From contig DAOQSN010000017.1 in assembly GCA_035356615.1 (NCBI GenBank), positions 1 through 64,000 on the forward strand: a stretch of DNA of 64,000 nt, written 5' to 3'. The notes beneath the pieces were generated by a model that saw only the letters and a list, made by a program, of their open reading frames with translations, had not been told where the DNA came from and did not search any database. The DNA is from JAKQDH01 sp029558835 (GTDB lineage: Bacteria; Planctomycetota; Phycisphaerae; UBA1845). This document shows positions 49,018-58,100 of the stretch, piece after piece. Every line of letters starts with the position of its first letter. Position 1 is the first letter of the stretch. Position numbers and translations under genes: made by a program.

Positions 49018-50793
49018 ATGACCGTTCCCGTGGACGACAGCACGTATCCGCCGTTTAACCGCAACTTCTTCGACGGCGACGTCAGCTTCAGTCTAATCGG
49101 GACCGGTGCCTTAGGCGGCAAAGCCCGCGGTCTGGCCTTCATCAAGGAGACGCTGGCCGCCCACTTCGACCCGGCCGAGTTTCCAGACCTGACGGTGACG
49201 ATCCCCACCATGACCGTGGTGGCCACCGACGTGTTTGATCGGTTTATGAAGCTCAACCAGCTCGGCGAGGTGGCTTACTCGGACCTGCCCGACGATCGAA
49301 TCGCCCACGCCTTCCAGAAGGCGGAACTGCCGGTCGGCATCGTCGGCGACCTGCGTGCCCTGATTGCCCAGATGCACACACCACTGGCCATCCGTTCCTC
49401 CAGCCTGCTTGAGGATGCCCTGAAGCACCCCTTCGCCGGGACCTACGCTACCAAGATGATCCCCAACAACCAGCTCGACGTGGACACGCGCTTTCGGAAG
49501 CTGGCGGAGGCGATCAAGTTCGTCTGGGCCTCGACGTTCTTCCAGGCGGCCAAGCAGTACGTTCGCGTCACCGACTATACGAGCCGGGACGAGAAGATGG
49601 CCGTCATCATTCAGGAGGTCGTCGGGCAGCGGCACGGGGAACGCTTCTATCCGACGATGGCCGGCGTGGCGCGCTCGTACAACTACTACCCCGCGCGGCC
49701 GGCCCGGCCGGAGGAGGGCGTGGTCAACCTGGCACTGGGGCTGGGCAAGACGATCGTGGACGGCGGGGTGTGCTGGACGTACTCACCCGCCCATCCGACG
49801 CGTCGCCCGCCGTTTGCCTCAAACACCGACCTGTTGCGCAACACGCAGAGCGAGTTCTGGGCGGTGAACATGGGGCCGCCGCCGGCGTATGACCCGATTC
49901 ACGAGACGGAGTATCTGGTCAAGGGAACGCTGCTCGACGCCGAGCAGGATGGCACGCTGCGTTACCTTGTGTCGACGTACGAGCCCGGTTCGGACCGGTT
50001 GGCGCTGGGCATGGGCGTGCCCGGCCCTCGGGCGCTGACGTTCGGCCCGCTGCTGGAGCTGGAGGACGTCCCGCTCACGCCGCTGCTTCGCCGTTTGCTG
50101 GCCGTCTGCAAGAAGGTGCTGCGCGCGGACGTGGAGATGGAGTTTGCGGTCAAGCTCGATCCGGAGAGGGGGCTGCCCGCCCGGTTCGGTTTCCTCCAGG
50201 TCCGGCCCATGCTGGTGTCCGACGAAGAGGTGCGGATCACGGACGATGAGTTTCATGGCCCGCAGGCGGTGGTCGCCTCCGAGGCGGTGCTCGGCAACGG
50301 CATTGTCGACACCCTGCGGGACGTTGTTTACGTTAAGCCGGACGCCTTCGAGGCGCGGCACACGCCGCGGATCGCCGGCGAGTTGGAGGAAGTGAACCGC
50401 GTGCTGGTGGAGCAACACCGACCCTACGTGCTCATCGGCTTCGGACGCTGGGGCAGCAGCGACCCGTGGCTGGGCACTCCGGTGGTCTGGCCGCAGATTT
50501 CCGGGGCCCGCGTGATCGTCGAGGCCACCCTGGAGAATATGAACGTGGAACTCAGCCAGGGGTCCCACTTCTTCCACAACATCTCCAGCTTCCGGGTAAG
50601 CTACCTGGCCGTGCCGCACGCGACGGGGCAGGCGATCAACTGGCAATGGCTGGCCGACCAGCCGGGACGGCACGACCTGACGTTTGTGCGCCACGTGGCG
50701 CTGGTACACCCGCTGCTGGTGAAGGTCGACGCCCGCACCGGACGCGGGGTCATCTTGCAGGGGGGTGCAACGCTCAATGCGTCCACGCCATAG
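49018..50793 (+). CDS. PEP/pyruvate-binding (PPDK_N-like ATP-grasp) protein, unknown function
   Basis: 591 aa. The N-terminal nucleotide-binding domain of PEP synthase / pyruvate phosphate dikinase is clear: GGKARGLAF (33-41), PLAIRSSSLLEDA (122-134), FAGTYATK (139-146), VRVTDYTSRDEKMAVIIQEVVG and FLQVRPM. The phosphohistidine swivelling domain and the PEP-utilising TIM barrel of true PPDK/PpsA are missing. In their place the C-terminus has VLIGFGRWGSSDPWLGTPVVW ... SQGSHFFHNISS, a block shared only with the neighbour at 51130. It is therefore not a PEP synthase; phosphotransfer to an unknown acceptor is possible. The two paralogs are 336 bp apart on the same strand and probably form one system. 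Confidence 0.82.
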   Translation: MTVPVDDSTYPPFNRNFFDGDVSFSLIGTGALGGKARGLAFIKETLAAHFDPAEFPDLTVTIPTMTVVATDVFDRFMKLNQLGEVAYSDLPDDRIAHAFQKAELPVGIVGDLRALIAQMHTPLAIRSSSLLEDALKHPFAGTYATKMIPNNQLDVDTRFRKLAEAIKFVWASTFFQAAKQYVRVTDYTSRDEKMAVIIQEVVGQRHGERFYPTMAGVARSYNYYPARPARPEEGVVNLALGLGKTIVDGGVCWTYSPAHPTRRPPFASNTDLLRNTQSEFWAVNMGPPPAYDPIHETEYLVKGTLLDAEQDGTLRYLVSTYEPGSDRLALGMGVPGPRALTFGPLLELEDVPLTPLLRRLLAVCKKVLRADVEMEFAVKLDPERGLPARFGFLQVRPMLVSDEEVRITDDEFHGPQAVVASEAVLGNGIVDTLRDVVYVKPDAFEARHTPRIAGELEEVNRVLVEQHRPYVLIGFGRWGSSDPWLGTPVVWPQISGARVIVEATLENMNVELSQGSHFFHNISSFRVSYLAVPHATGQAINWQWLADQPGRHDLTFVRHVALVHPLLVKVDARTGRGVILQGGATLNASTP

Positions 50794-50813
50794 GGCAACC
50801 ACAGGTGGGGAGC

Positions 50814-50914
50814 GGGTGGCATGGCCAAGCGCAGCGCCGCCATGCTCCCCCGCAACCGACAGGCCGCCGTTCGTTACCGCATGCTGGCGCCTTCGGCTTG
50901 GGCATGCCACCCCG
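50814..50914. repeat. GGCATGCC-type palindromic repeat pair between the paralogs
   Basis: GGGTGGCATGGCCAAGCGCA ... CTTGGGCATGCCACCCC, outer arms inverted. Same family as 14093 and 27641. A GCGTCGCCCCCCCGCGGGCGAC hairpin follows at 50950-50977. Confidence 0.85.
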
Positions 50915-51129
50915 GCGGTTTCCCCTTGGTGCGGTCCTGTGCAGCAGCGCAGCGTCGCCCCCCCGCGGGCGACACAGGAGACGCCGACGTTGCGATGTGA
51001 AATGACGATGCTGCGCGGCGTCCGGCGTCGGCCACGGGGGGGCGACGCCACCGCCGGTGAGGGACGCTGCCGCCGGCGAGCCACACCATCGCCGATGGGC
51101 GCAGCACCCGGACAGTTGCGAGGGCCATC

Positions 51130-54100
51130 ATGACCGACCTGAGCAAACCCATTGAGAACATCCTCGCGGACCTGCTCGAGCGGGCCAAGGAGCTCAACTG
51201 CCTGTACGAGATCGAGAAGCTGGTCAGCAGCCCGGACGCAACGGCGGAGGACATCATTCCCAAGATCATCGCGGCGCTGCCGGCCGGCGTGCAATACCCG
51301 GACATCGCCCAGGTGCGCATCAAGCTCTGGGATTCAGTGTTCACCTCGCCGCGCTTTGAGGAGTCTCCCTGGGTCCTGGCGGCCGACGTGGTGGTGCAGG
51401 GCGACCGCGTGGGTTCGATCGAACTCTTCTACACCCAGCAGATGCCCAACGCCGACGAAGGGCCGTTCCTGAAGGAAGAACGCAAGCTCATCATTACGAT
51501 CGCCGATCGGGTCAGCAGCTTCATCGTCCACCGCGTGTTGGTCGACGCCCTGGAGGACTGGCGGGCGGCCCGCGAGGAACTGGCCAAGTCGCGCACCGGC
51601 GAGTGGCGCGTCATCCTCGACCTGCTGCGGCACAGCGACCAGAGTCTGTTGCTCCGCGTCACCCGCAAGATGCTCAACCACCTGGGCTGGAGCGGGGTGA
51701 GCGAGGCCCAGGCGCTGCTCGCCCGCTTCGGCGCCGGCGGGCAGACCGGCGACGAGCAGGTCCAGATGGAAAGCAACCGCCCCCGACGCAAGGGGCAGTT
51801 TCCCGCCTCGGCCAACCTCGTGGAAGAGACGTTTCGCATCGCCGCGCAGCACCTCAGCAACCGCGAGATCGTCACCTGCATCCAGCGCTGGATCCGGGAG
51901 GACCGGGCGGGCTTCCTCGTCACCACGCTGGAGACGCCGTATGCCTCGCTCGTGGAAATCGGCGACGCCCTGACCCGCTTCCACCACACCGCCCCCGGCG
52001 AGGTCGAGCTGCCGCTTTCCACCCTGAAGGGGTTGGCCGTCTCCCTGATCCGACGCTTCCTGACCGATCAACTCGACTACATCAACGTCGCCAAGCAGTA
52101 CGTGTCCATCGAGAGCTTCCACGACTTATTGCATCGCCTGATCTGCCCGGCGCGAGGATATGGCAAGCTCGGCGGTAAGAGCTCGGGGCTGTTCCTGGCG
52201 GAGCAGGTCATTCGGCGGTCAAAGGAGCACGCCGAGCTGTTCGCCGCGGTGCGGACGCCGCAGAGCTGGTACATCACCTCCGACGGCCTGCACGACTTCG
52301 TCCACCGCAACAACCTCGAGGACGTCTTCACCCAGAAGTACAAGGAGATCAACCAGGTCCGCCAGGAATACCCCCACATCATCCAGGTGTTCAAGCACTC
52401 CCAGTTCTCCCCGGAGATTGCCAAGGGGCTCTCGGTGGCGATGGATGAGTTCGGCACGGTGCCGCTGATCGTGCGCAGCTCGAGCCTGCTGGAGGACCGC
52501 ATCGGGGCGGCTTTCTCCGGCAAGTACAAGAGCCTCTTCCTGGCCAACCAGGGCTCCAAGCAGGAACGCCTCAACGCCCTCCTTGACGCCATTGCCGAGG
52601 TCTATGCCTCCACCTTCAGCCCCGACCCGATCGAATACCGGGCCGAGCGCAACCTCCTCGATTTCCAGGAAGGCATGGGCATCATGGTCCAGGAGGTGGT
52701 CGGCACACGGGTGGGCAAGTACTACCTGCCGACCTTCGCGGGCGTGGCCTTCAGCCACAACGAGTTCCGCTGGTCCCCGCGCATCAAACGCGAGGACGGG
52801 CTGGTGCGGATCGTACCGGGCCTGGGCACCCGGGCCGTGGACCGCCTCTCGGACGATTATCCGATCCTGCTGGCCCCCGGGCAGCCGGGCCTGCGCGTCA
52901 ATGTCACCGTTGATGAGGTCATCCGCTATGCCCCGACCCAACTGGACGTCATCAACCTCGATAACAACGCCTTTGAGACGATTTCCGTCACCGACTTCCT
53001 GCGCCAGGGCGGGCACCAACTGCCCGGTCTCGGGCAACTGGTCTCCGTGTGTGACCGCGACATCATCCGCGAGCCCGTCGGGGGGCACCTCGAATGCGAC
53101 CCCCGCGACGTCGTGGTGACCTGCAACGGGTTGGTGCAACGCACCCCGTTCATCAAGCAGATTCACGCGCTGCTGCAGGCCCTCGAGGACGGTCTCGGCA
53201 CGCCGGTGGACATTGAGTTTGCCTCCGACGGCAAGTACCTGTATCTCCTGCAATGCCGGGCCCAGAGCCACACCACCCAGGCCATGCCGGCCGCCATTCC
53301 CCGGGACCTGTCCAGGGAACAGATCATCTTCTCGGCTAACCGCTATGTCTCCAACGGCCGGGTGCCCGATGTGACCCACATCGTCTACATCGATCCCGAT
53401 GCCTACGCCGAAATCGCCGACCTGCAAGGCCTGGTGGCCGTCGGGCGGGCGGTTGGCAAGCTCAACGCCGTGCTGCCCAAGCACCAGTTCGTGCTCATGG
53501 GACCGGGCCGCTGGGGCAGCCGCGGCGACGTGAAGCTCGGCGTCAAAGTGACCTACTCGGACATCAACAACACGGCCGTCCTCATTGAGATCGCGCGCAA
53601 GAAAGGCAACTACGTTCCTGATCTTTCCTTCGGCACGCACTTCTTCCAGGACCTGGTGGAGGCGTCCATTCGCTATCTGCCGCTCTATCCCGACGACGAA
53701 GGCATCATCTTCAACCACCAGTTCCTGACGCAATCGCCGAACGTGCTCTCCAGCGTGGCGCCGGAATACGCGGCCCTGGAGAACTGCGTGCGCGTCATCG
53801 ACGTGCCGCGGGTGACCCGGGGCAAGGTTCTGCGGGTGTTGATGAACGCTGATCTCGAGGAGGCCGTGGGCATCCTGGCTGATCCGGCCTCCACGTCCAG
53901 GCCCGCTACCGACGGACGCCCGTACGCGGGCACCGAGCCGGAGGACCATTGGCGCTGGCGGATGCGCATGGCGGAGCGCGTGGCCGAGCAGTTGGAGCCG
54001 TCCCGTTTCGGCGTCGTGGCGTTGTACGTCTTCGGCAGCACCAAGAACGCCACGGCCGGCCCTGCCAGCGACATCGACCTGCTGGTGCACTTCCGCGGCA

Positions 54101-54339
54101 CCGAGGCGCAGCGGGCCGCGCTGCTGCAGTGGTTCGAGGGTTGGAGCCTCTGCCTCAGCGAGATGAACTACCTGCGCACCGGCGCCCGTACCGCCGGCCT
54201 GCTGGACGTGCACCTGGTCACGGACGAGGACATCGCCCAACGCAGCAGCTACGCCGCCAAGATCGACGCCGTCACCGACGCCGCCCGACTGCTGCCGGTG
54301 GGCCCCCAAGGCAACCGCGGCAACGCCGCATCCAAGTAG
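51130..54339 (+). CDS. GAF-like / PEP-pyruvate-binding / nucleotidyltransferase fusion protein
   Basis: 1069 aa, cytoplasmic. Residues 1-137 are GAF-like (SPDATAEDIIPKIIAAL ... YPDIAQVRIKLWDS ... GSIELFYTQQ ... ITIADRVSSFIVHRVL). Residues 140-340 are helical. The ATP-grasp PPDK_N domain spans about 345-730: GGKSSGLFLAEQV (348), LIVRSSSLLEDRIGAAFSGKY (446) and FLYLLQCRAQS-like YLYLLQCRAQ. The GPGRWGSRGDVKLGVKVTYSDI ... FGTHFFQDLVEASI block is shared with the neighbour. Residues 966-1069 are a nucleotidyltransferase: FGSTKNATAGPASDIDLLV (GS at 969-970, DxD at 981-983, third Asp 1026 in LDVHLV). No swivelling His or PEP barrel is seen. The fusion of a sensory domain, an ATP-grasp phosphotransfer domain and an NTase suggests nucleotide-based signalling or target modification. 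Function unknown. Confidence 0.85.
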   Translation: MTDLSKPIENILADLLERAKELNCLYEIEKLVSSPDATAEDIIPKIIAALPAGVQYPDIAQVRIKLWDSVFTSPRFEESPWVLAADVVVQGDRVGSIELFYTQQMPNADEGPFLKEERKLIITIADRVSSFIVHRVLVDALEDWRAAREELAKSRTGEWRVILDLLRHSDQSLLLRVTRKMLNHLGWSGVSEAQALLARFGAGGQTGDEQVQMESNRPRRKGQFPASANLVEETFRIAAQHLSNREIVTCIQRWIREDRAGFLVTTLETPYASLVEIGDALTRFHHTAPGEVELPLSTLKGLAVSLIRRFLTDQLDYINVAKQYVSIESFHDLLHRLICPARGYGKLGGKSSGLFLAEQVIRRSKEHAELFAAVRTPQSWYITSDGLHDFVHRNNLEDVFTQKYKEINQVRQEYPHIIQVFKHSQFSPEIAKGLSVAMDEFGTVPLIVRSSSLLEDRIGAAFSGKYKSLFLANQGSKQERLNALLDAIAEVYASTFSPDPIEYRAERNLLDFQEGMGIMVQEVVGTRVGKYYLPTFAGVAFSHNEFRWSPRIKREDGLVRIVPGLGTRAVDRLSDDYPILLAPGQPGLRVNVTVDEVIRYAPTQLDVINLDNNAFETISVTDFLRQGGHQLPGLGQLVSVCDRDIIREPVGGHLECDPRDVVVTCNGLVQRTPFIKQIHALLQALEDGLGTPVDIEFASDGKYLYLLQCRAQSHTTQAMPAAIPRDLSREQIIFSANRYVSNGRVPDVTHIVYIDPDAYAEIADLQGLVAVGRAVGKLNAVLPKHQFVLMGPGRWGSRGDVKLGVKVTYSDINNTAVLIEIARKKGNYVPDLSFGTHFFQDLVEASIRYLPLYPDDEGIIFNHQFLTQSPNVLSSVAPEYAALENCVRVIDVPRVTRGKVLRVLMNADLEEAVGILADPASTSRPATDGRPYAGTEPEDHWRWRMRMAERVAEQLEPSRFGVVALYVFGSTKNATAGPASDIDLLVHFRGTEAQRAALLQWFEGWSLCLSEMNYLRTGARTAGLLDVHLVTDEDIAQRSSYAAKIDAVTDAARLLPVGPQGNRGNAASK

Positions 54340-54369
54340 CGCCCGAGCGGGTAGGCCATGCGGCACCGG

Positions 54370-54490
54370 ACGTTGCGCCGGCGCCCGGCAGGCCGCCTGC
54401 GTCGACATTCGTTGTACCAAGAAAGCCGAGGGGAACCGAGACTAACAGGATCCTGTGTAACACATGCGCATTAGGGTGAAATGCGGGCAT
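54370..54490 (-). pseudogene. Remnant of a leader-family secreted gene (signal peptide only)
   Basis: The ATG at 54490 opens PNAHVLHRILLVSVPLGFLG followed by TTNVDAGGLPGAG, matching the signal peptides at 60143 (NTHVSYRLLSGWVFFGFLA, ATNAGAGRIPGTP) and 58385 (KTHVSCWSVLVWVSFGFFV, TANASTGGIPGTP). Similarity ends after about 40 codons and nothing of the mature protein follows; the frame then runs into the 3' end of the 51130-54339 gene. Confidence 0.8.
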
Positions 54491-54655
54491 TGGTAGTCCT
54501 CCCTAGTGGTCCTGGTTCGTCGCCGGCGTACGCCCGCCCGGGCCATCCGGCGGGGCCCTCTGTCCTCTATAAGGACATGCGTTAAGGCGGCCTCAGGCCG
54601 GCCACCCCGGCCGGCCGGCGCGGTTCTTCTGGTCGCCTCACCTCTTAGACGCCCA
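54491..54655 (-). promoter_or_regulatory. Conserved 5' leader, copy 3 (truncated)
   Basis: Aligns with the 3' 165 nt of the leaders at 58386 and 60144: GGCCGGCC hairpin, then GAGG ... CGC ... ACGC, then AGGGCCCCGCCGGATGGCCC followed by GGGCGGG, then GAACCAGGACC and GGGAGGACTACCA just before ATG. The 5' third of the leader is missing because the PEP-CTERM gene ends here (stop at 54638). Confidence 0.75.
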
Positions 54656-55150
54656 GGCGAGCGCGATCAGGAGCAACCCTGCGGTCGAGGGCTCGGGCAC
54701 CGTGGTGCCGGCCCAGATCGTCCCGAACGTCACCGGGTCGATGATCTCAAACGGCTGGCCGCCGGGCTCTCCCGTCCCGAGCCACTCGAAGCGGACGGTG
54801 AAACCGCTCTGATGCTCGCCCGCAGGGATGCCGGTTGCCAGCGTCAGCGCATCGTAGAAGCCATCGGCGTGCAGGAGCGGATCGGGCTCGACGACCAGCT
54901 CGTCCCACGCGGTGGCGGGCGGGTCCGGTGTCTCCAGAGCCAGTTGCGCGTACTGGCCGAGCGCAAACCAGATCGTGAACTCCTCGATGGGCGTCGCCAG
55001 CGAGTTGTTGGCGACGTCGTACACGCACTGCCATTCGTTCCCGCCCAGCGGGGTGGCTTCGTAATAGATGTTCACGGGGGCGGCCGCGCAGAGGGACGCC
55101 GGCAGCAGAATCGACAGCAACAGTGCTGCAAGGTTGCGTCTACGAATCAT
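54638..55150 (-). CDS. PEP-CTERM exported protein
   Basis: 170 aa. Signal peptide (NLAALLLSILLPASLCAAA), beta-rich mature part (VNIYYEATPLGGNEWQCVYDV, WFALGQYAQLALETPDPP), and a C-terminal VPEPSTAG, hydrophobic LLLIALAWA, then SKR, i.e. a short PEP-CTERM signal. Exosortase substrate, surface-directed; function unknown. The ATG at 55150 has AGGAGA 7 nt upstream. It sits 31 bp after the end of the peptidase gene (55182), on the same strand. The stop codon overlaps the truncated leader of the remnant gene. Confidence 0.88.
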   Translation of the reverse strand: MIRRRNLAALLLSILLPASLCAAAPVNIYYEATPLGGNEWQCVYDVANNSLATPIEEFTIWFALGQYAQLALETPDPPATAWDELVVEPDPLLHADGFYDALTLATGIPAGEHQSGFTVRFEWLGTGEPGGQPFEIIDPVTFGTIWAGTTVPEPSTAGLLLIALAWASKR

Positions 55151-55181
55151 GGTCCGTCTCCTGCTTGAGGGCGCCCGTCGA

Positions 55182-58100
55182 TCAATCTCCCATCTGCACT
55201 ACGCGCCAACTGAAGCCCAACGGCGAGACCGGCGTGGTGCGGTCCACCTGGATGACGAAGTTCGTAACGCTGGTGACGGTCGCGCCGGCAGCCACCGGGG
55301 CGACGGTGAGCTCGGCGCCGCTGATGATGGTCACGTCCTCCGGCACGGCCAGCAGCTCGAGGATCACGTTGGGGGCGTCCCGATCGCTGCGATTGCTCAG
55401 AATCACCGACATCTCATACTCGAACGTAGTCCGGCCGACCCGGCGCTGCGCGACCAGGGCGTAGTCTTCGATGTACAGCCAGCCGCGCGTGGCGGCCTCC
55501 GGCGTGTTGCCGTAGGCGCCGATGTTGATGCGCCCGCCGTCGGGCTCGGGCTCGAGGCTGAAGTCGTACGTCGGGTCACCCGTGTCGATGCAGGGTGACA
55601 GCGGGAGCAGATGCACGTCATCATCGGGCGAACCGGCCACACCGTCAGGGCCCAGCGCGTTCACAAAGAGCGGATCATCCCCGAAGTTCCCGACGCCACC
55701 GAGGTTACCCGTCCAGCCCTGGACGCAGGAGTAGTTTGGCTGCATATCGCGGATTTGCGCCGTCTCGTCAGTACCGACGGAATCGCGGTTCCCCCAGAGA
55801 ATGCAGTTGGTGATGGGGCCACCGACATACGACAGTCCTGCTCCTCCCCTCGCCTCGTCTCCTGGATTCGGTGGGAAAGTGCAGTTGTGGACGAGCGTGC
55901 AGTTGGCAAGAACAGCATCAGCACGCAGGTGCACCGGTCGCCCATCACCGCAAAAGATGGGGCTGTAGGGCGAGGCAATTCCCCAGTTCCCAGTGAAGAT
56001 GCAGTTGTTAACGACTACGCTGCAGGCGAGCGGACGCGCCCCGAGCGCGCCTCCGCCGCGACGATCCGAGGACGTCGGTGCTCCTCCATTCAGCGTGAAG
56101 GCGCAATGGGTGAAGGAACTAGGAGACATCGTCGTGCCACTGACAATCGCCACCGCAGGGCACGAACTGCGGTTCTTCGTGAAGGTGCAGTTGGCCACAA
56201 GAAGGCTGCTGGACCATGTTGGCGCGGATCCGGCGATGCGCAGTCCCGGGGTGTAGTACGAATCGCCGTCCTCGTCGCAACCATACCCCGCGGTGACAAC
56301 GAACCCATCGAGTACCGTGGTCTCGTCACAGTTGGCCGCCATCACAACCGTTAGAGCGTTGTCCTCAAGCCCACCGCAGACGCCGTCGCAGAGCTCAAAG
56401 GCCAGTTCTTCGCACCACCTGCCCCAGTAGTCGGAACAGCAGGAGGGGTCCTCGGCGCAGACCAAGGCCTCGCAAGCGTCGTCGTGACATCCGGGGCCAT
56501 AATGCGGCCGGCAGCAATCACTATCGTTGGGTGCGTCATTTTCGAGGAGGTCACCGGAAAGAACCGTCGGGTGCGCGTAGGGATCTCGTTGGCTAAGCTC
56601 CTGCTCACCGCCGGCGAACCCGCCGTACAGGCCCACGCCGCTGGTTAAGCGAAATGAGGCATCGCGGGCCGTCCCAGGGCGATAGGTGCCTTCCGCCACC
56701 CAGATCTCCGCGACGAGGTTACCCAGGTGACTGGCCATTGCCAGAGCGCGACGCAACTGCGGGCAAGCGTTCTCCCAGTCCAGCCCATGGCCCGCCCCCG
56801 TGGCCTGGGCGTCCACGTACAGACGTACAACCTCACACTCGTCCGGGACGCCGTTGCCGTCTGTATCCGGACTGCTCCCCTCGGCCAGATCGCACTCGTC
56901 AGGTATCCCGTTCTCGTTACAGTCGAGGCTGCTTCCCCAGGCGATATCGAACGGGTCGTGGACCCCGTTGCCGTTGCAGTCCTGAACCCAGGCGGGAAGC
57001 CAGGCGGCGAGGTAGATCATCGCGGGGAAGATTTCCTGGCACGTCGGGAGGATCTCGTCAGGGGGCATAAGATGGGCGTAGCCCAGCTCGAAGGTCAGCG
57101 CGCAGATTCCGTGCACGCCGTAGGTGTAGTCGACCGATCCGCCCTGGACGGGGTAGATGGTGCTGTAGATCGGTCCCAGGTGGCCATAGTCCGTACCGCG
57201 CACGACCAGGATGCGCGCGCGCAGTTCCTGGGCTATGTCGTTGAAAGTCCAGTGGTCCGGACACCAGGCGGAAGTGTACCCCCAAGGCCACATGATCATG
57301 TAGCCGGCACTGTGGAAGTCAATGTAGGCCCGCACATTCGGGTGCGCGAGGAAGAAATCGCGCATGGCGGCGGTTTCCGGCTGCGAGAACGGATTGGGGT
57401 AGCAGCCGGGACCGCCCCAGTTGCGGTTCAGGTCGTACCCGTTGGCATTGTAGCGGTTACCCTGGACGTACCCGTCGGGGTTCATGATCGGCAGCAGATA
57501 CCACTCGACCTCGTCCACCAGCTCCGTGATCTCGGGGATCTGCCCATACTGCGTCAGGAGGTACTCGGCGGCATAGGCGACCACGCAGGCGCCCATGATC
57601 TCGTTGCCGTGCTGCGCGCCGTGATACATGGCACCGGGCTTGTTCTCACCTGGGCCTGTGATCCGAATCGCCCACATCGTGCGCCCCTGGACCGACGTGC
57701 CGATGTTGACCATCTGGGCTAGGTTTGGGTACGTAGCTGCCAGGTTATTCAGGAAGGCGACGTGCTCGTCGTACGTTCGGTAGACATCGAAGAAGCCGCG
57801 ACTCTCAGGTCCTCCCACGCCGTAAATGGTGTTGTAGTGCTCTTGCAGGTCTTCGATCAGAACCTCGTAGCGCAAGCCGGCGGCCTCCAGGGCCCGACGG
57901 TGAGCGGGCGAGACGCGAGCTTCCACCGGCCCGACGCGGACCACCTCCGACCAGATCTCCAGGTCGCGCGCCGCAGCATCGAGCGCCAGCAGCGTCTGGA
58001 GTTGCGCCTCGCCAGCCACCTCGATGCGAACCAACTGGTAGCCCTCGTAGCCCACCGGGTGAGTCGGCGTGAGCAGCTTGGCGGCGCCGTACGCCGGAGC

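Noticed and set aside
52219..54420. 733-aa open frame on the minus strand opposite the PEP/pyruvate-binding fusion gene
   Set aside because: Shadow of a gene with intact, recognisable motifs; it has no motif or ribosome-binding site of its own.
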